A DNA stretch of 64,000 bases, from assembly GCA_016858145.1 (NCBI GenBank), contig JAEHOE010000065.1:558001-622000 (forward strand), in the 5' to 3' direction. How positions within the stretch are numbered: position 1 is the stretch's first letter; every line of letters starts with the position of its first letter. Below are positions 55,101 to 64,000 of the stretch, piece by piece. The translations under genes and the position numbers were made by a program. The notes beneath the pieces were generated by a model. It was not told the origin of the DNA, made no database searches, and was given only the letters and a program-made list of their open reading frames with translations. This stretch comes from Edaphochlamys debaryana. Lineage: Eukaryota > Chlorophyta > Chlorophyceae > Chlamydomonadales.

Positions 55101-58100
55101 GGCAGAGCCTGCAGGTGGGGGGGGGGACCCCGTGGGGTGGGAAAGGACCCGTGGCGGGGGATGCTGAGGGGAGTTTTCTTGGAGTATCGGAGAGCGAGGA
55201 GAGAGACGGAGCGGCAGCCAGCGAGACCGTGGCGTACCGGTGGAGAAGGAGGGAGGGAGGGCGGAGAGGAGGGAGGGCGGCAGGGGGTAAAGCGCATCCC
55301 CCGGGGCACAAGCCGCAAGCCCTCGGCCTCTGGAAATCTCCCCTCCCCCCGCCTCCCCCTCCCGCACCTCCCCCTCCCCCCCCCATGCAAGGTTTCCCTG
55401 GCGTCGGCACAACCCCGTGCAGCAACAAACACACCCCCACCCCCACCCCCCCAGGAGCTCAAGTGGGACCTGAACGCGTGGCGCTCCGAGGAGAAGTCCA
55501 AGCTGGCCTCGGGCGCCACCAAGGCGCTGCTGGCGGACAGCCTGGAGGCGGGGTTTGAGGCGCTGGAGGCGGACGGGGGCGCGGGCTGGGGGCTGCTGAC
55601 GGCCATGATGGCGTACACGCCCACGGACAGGTGGGGGGGGGGAGGAGGGAGGAGGGAGGAGCGTGTGTGTTTAGGGCAAGGCGTCGGGTGCGTGGGGGGG
55701 GGTGCCGAGCACGCTTGCCGCGGCCGCGGCCGTGGCATTGGCCTCCCCTCCCTCTTCCCCAACCACCTCTCGCCCATCCCCTGCCCTCCCTCTCCCTCCC
55801 CCCCAGGCCCTCTGCCGCCGAGGCCCTGGCCCACCCCTTCCTCTCCTCCGCCCCCGGCCGCACCTCGGAGCTGCAGAAGTCACTGGCCGGCTCCGTGTCC
55901 GGCACCCTCTCGACCGCCGCCGCCGCCACCACCACCGCCCTCTCCTCCACCGCCAAGACCATTGGCCGCGCCGCCGCCCTGGCGTCCATGGTGGGGTGGG
56001 GCGGGGCCTGGGGTGGGGCGGGGCCTGGGGTGGGGCCTGGGGTTGGCCCGGATGGAATCCTCCCCCTCTTGCCTGTCCGTGGTCCCCCCGCCAACACACA
56101 CCCTCTCCCTCCCCCCCTGACAGGAGGAGGCCATCGTCAAGTCCAACCAGGGCGCCCTCACGGAGGCACAGCTCATGGAGGTGGGGGGGGGGGAGATAGA
56201 GATCTTTGGCGAAGTGGGAACCGGGGAGGAGGAGAAGTTGTGGGCGGCAGCCGGCGAGCCCGGGGCTTCCTGCCGGCGCAGGCGGCGAGCGAGTCCCGCG
56301 CAACGAACTCGGAGGGCGAAGGAGCGCCGCAGCGCATCCCACTACCGTGCCTAACCGCCTTCATCCCCTCTTCCCCCCCCCCCCCCGCCTCCCCCGCCAA
56401 CCTGCTCTTTAATCTTCGGTTTCCTTCCTTCGCTCAACCCCGCCCCCGCCCCCGCCCCCCCTCCCCCCCCCCTCAGGAGCTGGGCATCACCGAGGCCGCC
56501 CCCGTGGCCCCCCGCGAGGGCTCCCAGACCATCGCCTGGTGGCAGGAGCGGCAGAGCGACCTCAAGAGCCGCCTGGTGGAGCGGCGGCAGAAGCTGACGG
56601 ACACGGTGGGGGGGGCGGGGGAGGGGATGGACGGGAGGCTGGGGTGAAAGGGTCGGGAGATGAGGGGAGAGCAGAAGGGGAAGGGGGAGGATCAAGAGCT
56701 GTCCGGGACGGGACTGGAGGGGGGAGGGCAGTCTCTCTGGCTTCGTTGCGGGCTCGCCGTTGCGGTCGAGGGGTCCCACCCCAAACCGCTGGCCCCGCCC
56801 CCCCTAAACGCCGTCATGCCTTTCTCTCACGCCGTCAGCCTGACCCCTCCGGGCGCCCCCAGGTGGACGACGCGCTCAGCTCCATCAGCGGAGCCAAGCC
56901 AGCACCCAAGGCCCGGGGGGGCGCGCCCCCGCCGGCGGCGGCGGCGGCGGCCGCCGCGGCGGCGGCTGCCAAGGCGGCGGCGGCCAAGGGGGGCGTCAAG
57001 GTGGGGGAGGGCTGCAGGGGCGGGGCGGGGCCGGGCTCTGGCGGGAGGGATGCAGGGGGCGAGGGGGACAGGCGGGAGGGATGCAGGGGGCGAGGGGTCG
57101 CCGGGCGGCGGGTGAACGTCGGGCGGTGGCTGGGGCGGGGTTGATGTGTGATGCAGGGGGGCCAATGCAGCACCAGCTGACCGCTTCCGCCCTCCACCGC
57201 GCCCCCCCTTCCCCTCAGATCCCCAACGCCCTGGCTGCCAAGCCCGCCCTCAAGGCCAAGACCCCCGTGCCCAAGCCCGCGCCCAAGGCCCCCGCCAGGG
57301 CCCCCGCCCCGGCGGTCAACGGCAACGGCAAGGTGAGGGGAGGGGCGGATGAGGGTCTGGCGGCTGGGAAGGGGGGGCTGGCGGGGGGCCGGTCCGCAAC
57401 CCCATCTGCATCTGACCTCTGCGCGCACCCATGACCTCACCAGTCACCGCCCACAACCGCCCAACCGCCAACTGCCACAGGCGGCCGCCAACGGTAACGG
57501 CAACGGTAACGGCAGCGGCAGCGCCAAGGGCGGCCTGGCGGCAGCGCTGGGCATGTTTGGGCTGGGCAAGGGAGCGGTGCTCGCCAACGGCAACGGCAAG
57601 GTGCGGCCGGTGGGCTGGGGGGGGGGGGACTAGGGAGGCAAGGTGCAGCCGAGGGGCTGGGGGGGGGGGACTACGGAGGGAAGGTGCGGCCGAGGGGCTG
57701 GGGGGGGGGGACTACTGAGGGAAGGTGCGGCCGAGGGGCTGGTGGGGGGGGGGGACTAGGGAGGCAAGGGGCGGCCGCGGTCTCGTGAAGTGGTATGTGT
57801 GTTTAGATGTGTGTGGTCAGGGCTGCTCGTGCAAGTCAGGGAAACGTGGGCGCGTGTGTGTGTGCTGACCCTGATTGTATAGTTATACTTGTATAGGCGC
57901 GCGCGTGTGTGTGTGTCGGGTCCTGGGTCTAGGGGCCAGGGGCCTGCTGCGTGCCGATGGGCCGGGCGCTGCGGTCGGGATGGGGGGGCAGGCGTGAGGG
58001 GGTTGCAAGGCAGCCGGGGCGGGCAAGGGCTTCTCGGGGCAGCCCTCGAGCCTCAACCTCCCAACGGCCAACCGCCAACCGTCAACCGCAGGCGAACGGC

Positions 58101-58211
58101 AAGTACGAGGAGGAGGTGGAGGAGGAGGAGGTGGTCGAGGAGGAGGAGGAGGAGGTGGAGGAGCAGCCCAAGAAGAAGGCCTTCGACCTCATGAACGTCT
58201 TCCGCCGGTAG
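49103..58211 (+). CDS. STT7: STT7/STN7 state-transition thylakoid protein kinase, 761 aa
   Basis: Thylakoid Ser/Thr kinase that phosphorylates light-harvesting complex II proteins during state transitions. Exons: 49103-49338, 49408-49502, 49632-49705, 50609-50716, 51862-51978, 52749-52874, 53356-53497, 53892-53956, 54169-54282, 54553-54663, 54945-55004, 55455-55630, 55807-55990, 56124-56180, 56477-56605, 56863-57000, 57219-57332, 57481-57600, 58092-58211. They give 762 codons, close to the 754 residues of Chlamydomonas STT7. Residues 1 to about 45 look like a transit peptide. The redox cysteine pair CQMMKC is at 67 and 72, followed by one membrane span ([16 protein letters not shown]). The kinase domain begins near 136 with LGTGGFGTV, then [15 protein letters not shown] and [17 protein letters not shown] (DLG in place of DFG, as in STN7). 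[11 protein letters not shown] and WDLNAWR favour STN7 over STN8. The stromal tail is Ala/Lys/Gly-rich and acidic. The junction at 54663 lacks an adjacent GT and is uncertain. Confidence 0.92.
50764..50895 (+). repeat. Two intronic copies of an STT7 exon end
   Basis: The exon end GCCCATCATCATCAAGAAG before GTGGGG (50716) recurs as GTCATCAAGAAGGTGGGG at 50766 and as GCCCATCATCATCAAGGAGG before GTGGGG at 50868. The last also keeps upstream similarity (GGAGGAGGACGGG), so it is an older, longer copy. Confidence 0.85.
54769..54839 (+). repeat. In-frame copies of an STT7 exon end
   Basis: GGTCACCCTACTGCAG before GTGGGG at 54786 copies GGTCACCCTGCTGCAG at 54663. A third, weaker copy (GGGACACCCTGCTGGAT) lies near 54820. 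The frame from 54663 to 54786 is open, 41 codons. Confidence 0.8.
55107..55120 (+). repeat. Intronic copy of an STT7 exon end
   Basis: GCCTGCAGGTGGGG repeats the exon end and donor at 55004. Between the two lie GTGTGTGTGGGGG and GACGCGTCG, a loose form of the motif seen in other such introns. Confidence 0.6.
57598..57775 (+). repeat. 41-43 bp tandem array starting at an STT7 donor site
   Basis: Four to five units of AAGGTGCGGCCGAGGGGCTG followed by a long G-run and GGACTA begin with the exon end AAG and donor GTGCGG at 57600. Units restart near 57640, 57681, 57722 and 57765. Each unit offers another donor. Confidence 0.9.
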
Positions 58212-61200
58212 GCGATGGTGGATCCGGATCCAGATCGCAAAGCTCCGGATCTGGATCAAGAGGAAGCCGCTGGAAGCCACGTGGAGTGAGGCGACGGCGC
58301 CAACACCTGGGGCCGTCCGGCCTATAACGTGTGTATCCACCCCGCCGGCCGTCAACCCCCCGCCGGAACGCACGCTTACAGCCCTGTGCGAGGGGTGCGG
58401 CCGGGCGCGGGCCGGCGCGGCTGAACAATGGCGGGGGCGTGCCCTCACTGCAGGCGCCGGGCTGAAACCCCGCCGCTGCCTGGACCCACTTGGGCCCGCG
58501 CCGTGCGGCAGCCGTACAGGGGCTTGTTGCGCAGGGTGTGCGGGGAGAGGGTTGGGCGAGGAGGAGCGCCGGCTGTGCATGGGCGTGTGGGTTTCTGTCT
58601 TCGGGGGGCAGGGAGGTTCGGGTAGTGAGGTGAGGTAGACACGTTTGCACTGGTTGTCTATTGCAGCGGAGGGAGCGTGAGGGATGAAGATAAGACCGAG
58701 TTATGAGCCGCACTCCGCTGCGCGCTACTGCTACTATTGCTGTGCCGCAGTTGAGTTGAAACTATGAAGTCGAGATGAGTCAAGCCATATGGCAACAAGC
58801 TATTGTTTGTCCCCGCGCACACTCCTACACCTGTGTGTGTTTTGATGGCTTGCTTTCCGGGGTTGGAAGTGCGCTTGCATTGCCGGCGTGTTTGTATCGG
58901 GGAGACGGGGCGCGTGGTCCATTTGCCGTCGGGACCGTGAAGATTGCAGCTTGCCACATTGAGCCGAGAGTCGCGTGGCGTGCCGTACCATACCGTACCG
59001 TGCAGTTGCCGTACCCTAACAGTCCACGTGTGCACGCACGACAGCGCGCTTGCAAGGGAGAGGCGTGGAGGTCTGGGGGACATGAAGGGGACTCGCTTGC
59101 CTTAGCGTTGCGGAGGCGGTTCAGGTGCTTTGGGAATCGGACGGCTGGAAAGGGGTGCGAGACGGGTTCGAGATCAGCAAGCCGCGTCAAGGGCAAGGGC
59201 TCGGCGTCAAGGGTAACCATAATGCTCGGCGGCAGGTACGGGACATCGAACTGTGTGTTATGTTGGCTGACAATTAGCCGCGGCCAATGCACGACGGGGC
59301 GAGAGGCTTCGATACACGTCATGGTGGGGCCTCACAGAGCAAGAAGGCCCCATTTGCGAGGCCAGGAGTGAGGGCACCGTATGTATAAGGCCGACCAATA
59401 TCGTGAAGAATCCTTGGAATTCACGCTGGAGCTTTGCAGTTGTTCTGTGTCTGTGAACGTCCAGGTCTCTGGAACCGTGATCTGATGAGGAGGGAGGTGC
59501 GCGGGCTTCTACTACATATGCACAGGTTTTGACCGAGAGTGAAGGCACGCTACTGGCATATGCCGGGAGCTGCTCTGAAAGCGCCGCACTGTGGTGAGGC
59601 TGACACATGCGGTGTGCGAAGGTCCGTGTTACACATGTGCCATATGGCCTTGGCGCCTGCGCATTATGCCGGGGCCATGCCCTCGTCCCCTGGTGTGCGC
59701 TGCATCACGCTGTGCTGAATGGAACGTGTGCCCCGGACGTGTCCGCCCGAGTTCTGCGATGCCATCATTAGAAAGTGCAGGAAACGCCTCCAAAGGGGGG
59801 GCCACTGTACTTCGTATACTGTAGGGAGGGGTGGACCAGGAGTGCCACCTGCTTGGCATGCCGCCTGCACACCAACACCCGGGGCCAAGTGACAGACCCT
59901 GGGAGCTTCACACTCGAAAGGCGGGCCAGCGCCCCCGCAGACGCTCCCGCCCCGAGAGAGCGAGAGAGGTTACACAGGCTTAGGCCCGGAGGAGGCCGGC
60001 GCGCGACGCCCATCTCGCTCCGGCGCAGACCGCCCCCCGCCCCCACCCCTGCCCACCCCAGCGCTGTCCCAGTGTTCCCGCCTGCACCCTGTGGCCCCGT
60101 GGGACGGCTGCGCCCCCGCCTGGGCTCACGTGGCCGTGCGGGACGGCCACACGGGGCCCAGGCACGGGAGCAGCAAGGCCACTTGCTACGGCACCGTCGC
60201 GGCTTCGCGGCTCGAGGAAGTCTAGGTGCACGTACCGTGGCTGAGCGGTGAGCAGCAGCGCCCCGCGCACAATCCCCTGGGCATGCAGTGCGAGGTGGGC
60301 TGGGGGCTGGGGGCACCGCCTGCGTTCTCTCCCAAAAGCCGTGAGGCGCAGAGCCACCTTGACCAGGGGTTGGGACCGGCGGACCCGGCACGAGCACGAG
60401 CATGCGGGCTACCGCGTAGAGTGCCCTGGCTACACCCCTGGCTGCACCCCTGGCTACACCCCTGAGTACAGGTACACCTGCCTTCCCGGTCGATGCCTCA
60501 AGCAGTTTCCCCCACCCCCCCAAAAGCCGTGCACCCTGCCCGACGTGCTGATGCACCTAAGAGCTGAGCAGCAGGGGGGGGCGGTCCAGGAGGCGGTCTG
60601 GGACCAGGATTGCAGCGACCAGGGGCGCCGGCTGGGGCGGAAGATACGACGGGCATGAACCCCTGGAGGTGAGTGCGGATTGCGCTACAGACCGCATCAC
60701 CCACCGTCTATGGCCCTGAAAGCATGTGGACCCTGGATTGCCTGGATTGCCTGAACCCATTGGTGTTTGGGGATCTCACACATGACTCCATGGGCGTGAA
60801 TCGCAGGTCCATGCGTGACGCAGGCACACACGCACGCACGCACGCCGACACGGGGTAATCCCGGGGGGCTTCGCCGCCCGAAGAGCCTGACGGCGGCGGC
60901 TCAGCCCAAAAAGTACCGTGCAAGCAGCTCAACCCGTATATGTACAACGCATGCCCGCTCGTACCAACCGCCCTCGCTCCTCCCCGCCCCTACCCCCCAC
61001 CCCTTCCGCCCATCAGTGCCGTACGTGGCCCCGCTGCTCCGTGTACGCGCGCCGCCCGCCCATACCACCCACCCGTCCTCGCCGCATCCTCCCTGCTTCC
61101 TCCCTGCAATGACTATCCCCTGCATCCCCCCCCACGCCCACACACACAGAGCCGCACGGCTATTCACCGCGCCTAAGGAATCCCCGGCTCACACGAGCAG

Positions 61201-62689
61201 CCAGTCACACACGCACACCTCGTCTGCCGCCCCAATCCGGCTTATCCGGGCCCCTGCCTCCCGGAGAGCCCTGACGGCCTCCATACGGCCGTTGAGGGTG
61301 GCCTGGCCATTCTGAGTAAGGGCCCGGGGTGAGGGAGGGGGGCATGCGGGTAGGTGAGGGGGAGGGGGTGCAGGGGGCGGCCGGGCGGCCAGGACGGGTC
61401 CAAGTCAGGGGGAGCAGGGGGCGGACACGGGGGAGGCACGTCTGTGTACCCGGCGGGACGGTGCGACGGGCCGAAGTGAGAGGTGTGTGGGTGGGGCCTG
61501 CTGGCCGGGGAGGGCGGTGTGCGGCTGTGCGGCTGTGGTGGCGCGTTCCGCTGCTGTGTGCTGGGCTGGGTACCCCTCGACGGGTACGGTAGTACGGTAG
61601 TTGGGGCTGGGGGCTACTGGACAAGGAGGTGTAGTGGGGGCTGGGCGCTGGTGCCACAGTGTGGGTTTGTAACAGGAGTTGCCAAGCAAGCGAGCGCGCG
61701 AGGCCACGGCATCCTGCTACCCAATGCATGGCAGCAATTGAAGCAGGCAGCAAGAAGTGGGGGCGCCGCAAGCACCCGGGATACGGTAACCGTACTGTCC
61801 CTCGGCTCCCTCACCTGCGGCCTGCCGTGCGCACCGTCAAGCAAACCTCCAGGGCATGCGAGTGGCAGCTAACGCACTCTCTTTATTCCTTGTCCTCACC
61901 ACGGGGACTGCTCCACGGGCCCCGGGACCCGCCAAGGGCCGTGGCGGGTGACGCCCGCAGGCCGTGTCGAGGCGCGGAAGCACGACACCTGCCGCAGCGT
62001 CGTGCTCTCCGCTCAACCCGCAACCCGACCGGTGATGGCTAACTGGTGACTGAAGCACGCTCTGGTGTGGGTAATTTTGCTTTCCGCGACGGGCCAGTCC
62101 AGTCCCGCCCTCCACCGCGACGCGCCCGCGACTTCAACCGGAGCGACGGTACGATGCGTTGATGCGGGCCAGACCGAAGTCGGGCCGTGTCTACGTTCGT
62201 GTTTCTGCACTTGAAGATACGGTCTATAGCATTGTTGCGCGTCACCACGGCTCCACCGTTTGTGCGCGGTCGGGACACAAGGCCGCGCGAGCGGGCCCAA
62301 CTTGCTCTTTGCCGGCTAACTAGGATAAGGCTAAATACAGCAGTGCATGATTCGCTAGTGAGCTCCTTCTGGCCTGTGGCTCGCGCTAGAGAAGACCGCT
62401 CGTGCACAGCATTGCCTGCGACCTCAGCCGAGCCAAGCTGGAGAGCGACATGGAGAGGAACGCAAGTCGCTGACTGAGCTTGCAGCCCTAAGTTGGTCGC
62501 CGGGGTTTCTGACCCCGAGCAAGTGCTGCACCGGTCGCTAAACAGCCTCTGGCCTTCGCGGAGACGAACGCCCACAGACGTTAGCTTTCCGCTTGGCCAG
62601 CAGGGCTTGAGTTGCAGCGCAGCGCAGTTGACTGGAGGAGGACCTTTCTCCACAGCTGGGCAGTGCTTGGAGGGGACGATAACAGCACT
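58212..62689. other. Gene-poor region of about 4.5 kb
   Basis: No gene supported. The long minus-strand frame 59768-60556 and plus-strand frame 60248-60658 are compositionally plausible in GC-rich DNA but show no domain, signal or splice structure. A small 12-15 base tandem repeat encoding YTPG-like units lies at about 60428-60472. A short dispersed repeat copy lies at 61168-61202. Confidence 0.45.
61168..61202. repeat. Short dispersed repeat, copy 3
   Basis: CGCGCCTAAGGAATCCCCGG followed by CTCACACGAGCAGCC. It is closest to the copy at 37721, including a nearby CACACACA tract. Confidence 0.55.
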
Positions 62690-63936
62690 ATGGTCAAGAA
62701 TAGAGGACGCGAAGGGCCGGGCGGGCGAGCAGCCCCAAAGAGACGAGGTGGAGACGACAGTGATGCCTCTGACGACGGGGGCTTTGGCGGGGGGACCGAG
62801 TCAGGCGACGACATCGGTCCTGGAGGAGGCGGCAGCGGAGCTCCGGACCTCTCTCTGGACGCTCTGCGCAAGGTGCGCGTTGAGGGACTCAACACATGCG
62901 CGGCCTTGATTTCGACACTGCTCGTCGCTGCCGAGGAGCAAGCAGTTCAGGGCCTCAATATATACAGCTCTGCGTACCATGAAGGCTCTGATTCCCCGGT
63001 TAGCCGGCGCCAACCGGAGCCTCCCGCGCTTGCGAACGAAGCCTCGACTGCGCGTGCGGACGCGTGCGGACGACGGGAGAAACCGCCCCGCGCCCACGCC
63101 CGTAGTCTGTGCTCGGCCTCGGCCCTCACGTGGCAGCCCACGACTGCTTTCAGCGCCACCTGCCAGGCTTCCCCCTGACCCTTCCCCCCCCCCCCTCCCC
63201 CGGCCAGGTCTTCCACCTCCCCTGTGTGGACGCCGCGGGTGCCCTTGGCGTGGCCCACTCAAAGCTCAAGCGGCGCTGCCACAAGCTGAAGATCTCGCGC
63301 TGGCCTCAGCGCAAGCTGGCCTCGCTGGTGTTCCTTCGGGACGCGCTGCCGCACGACCCCCGCCTGTCGGACCAGCAGCGAGAGGTGAGGCGCGGGGGTT
63401 ATGGCACCGAGGTCCGGAGGCCGGGGCCGCAGGAGGGTCGAGCGTTCGGGGACTGGGAAGCCTGGTTGCGTGGCGTTCAGTGGGAGGCGACTGGAGGGGT
63501 GGGCACGGAGGACACCGCACTCTGTGGCCGGAGAGGAGACGTGTTTGTGTGTGTTGGGGGGGGGCGGGGGCCGTGCGGCGGTGCAGCGCTGGCCACTGTG
63601 CATCGGGCGGTTTCGCGAAGAGCCGGGGGCTGCCAGGGCTGCGCTGCCGTGGCTTGAGCAAAGCCGTAAGCGCAGCTAGGGCGGGAGGCAGGAATCCCAG
63701 AAGGTCTTAAGGCAAGGCTGGCAGGAGGCCCCATCCCCTGCGGAGGAACGCAGCAAGCACGCGCGAAGCTGGCCCCAGCCTCTACGACTGTCACATGCAT
63801 CCCCCCGCCAACCGCCAACTCCCAACCGCTGACCGCCCCGCAGTACATCGTGGCCAAGATCGACGAGGAGTACGCCCGGGTGATGCACGACCCCAACCAC
63901 CCCCTGGACAAGGAGCTGGAGCAGCTGCGCAAGTGA
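62690..63936 (+). CDS. RWP-RK domain transcription factor (possibly continues beyond window)
   Basis: Exons 62690-62872, 63208-63384 and 63844 onward. The first encodes MVKNRGREGPGG and an acidic Gly-rich stretch (DDSDASDDGGFGGG). The second encodes the RWP-RK core: FHLPCVDAAGALGVAHSKLK, then RRCHKLKISRWPQRKLASL, the family's DNA-binding helix region with the signature RWPxRK as RWPQRK. The third encodes YIVAKIDEEYARVMHDPNHP and ends ...EQLRK followed by TGA at 63934-63936. That TGA overlaps a possible donor (CGCAA/GTGAGG), so the gene may instead splice out of the window. RWP-RK proteins in green algae act in nitrogen and gamete/sexual regulation; which subgroup this is cannot be told from this part. 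No PB1 domain is visible. Confidence 0.85.
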
Positions 63937-64000
63937 GGGAGGGGGGGGGGCTTGGAGGGGGGGGCTTTGGGGTGGGGAGAGGGCTTGGAGGGGTTGCGCC

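Noticed and set aside
59155..59190. tRNA T-loop (GGGTTCGAG)
   Set aside because: No matching acceptor stem, A box or T-stem pairing around it.
59768..60556. 262-residue minus-strand frame as a gene
   Set aside because: No domain, targeting signal or splice structure; composition expected for GC-rich non-coding DNA.

Overview
The window looks like nuclear DNA of a volvocine (Chlamydomonas-type) green alga. It is very GC-rich, and its genes are split into many short exons by GT-AG and some GC-AG introns. Introns typically start with a G-run and end with a C-run before AG. The clearest marker is a full STT7/STN7-type thylakoid kinase gene whose 19 predicted exons give 761 residues, with the paired lumenal cysteines at residues 67 and 72. 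An RWP-RK gene supports a green-plant origin. The first 14 bases fit the CCCTAAAA telomere repeat, so the left edge may lie near a chromosome end.

Layout, left to right. 1354-6194 (+): secreted protein resembling bulb-type (mannose-binding) lectins. 7455-12595 (+): 812-aa multi-pass membrane protein of unknown function. 13494-25648 (+): membrane-anchored GH2 beta-mannosidase, 24 exons, 1484 aa, with both catalytic glutamates. 25970-28307 (+): small secreted protein with a Gly/Tyr-rich tail. 28883-32183 (+): putative plastid coiled-coil protein. 32184-38344: gene-poor, with an odd palindrome-rich tandem duplication. 38345-42412 (-): secreted protein with repeated Cys/Trp motifs. 43377-47312 (+): START/SRPBCC (COQ10-like) domain protein. 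49103-58211 (+): STT7 kinase. 58212-62689: no gene I can support. 62690 to at least 63936 (+): RWP-RK transcription factor, possibly running off the edge.

Exons were assembled by hand from splice signals. For the membrane protein, beta-mannosidase, Gly/Tyr protein, coiled-coil protein and STT7, codon phase closes across every junction. The N-termini of the START gene and the Cys-rich gene, and one junction of the lectin gene, remain unresolved. These are separate eukaryotic genes, not an operon. The only functional theme between neighbours is mannose (a lectin-like protein near a beta-mannosidase), and that is speculative.

The most unusual signal is in the introns. In more than a dozen cases an intron carries one or more extra copies of the neighbouring exon edge, splice site included. 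Several copies are separated from the real edge by a shared GTGTGTGTTT...GACGCGTGGGG motif. Other items worth a second look are two related long hairpins and a (GGGCA)n expansion in one beta-mannosidase intron, a 114-bp palindrome-rich tandem duplication, short sequence blocks shared between STT7 introns, and frequent GC-AG introns.
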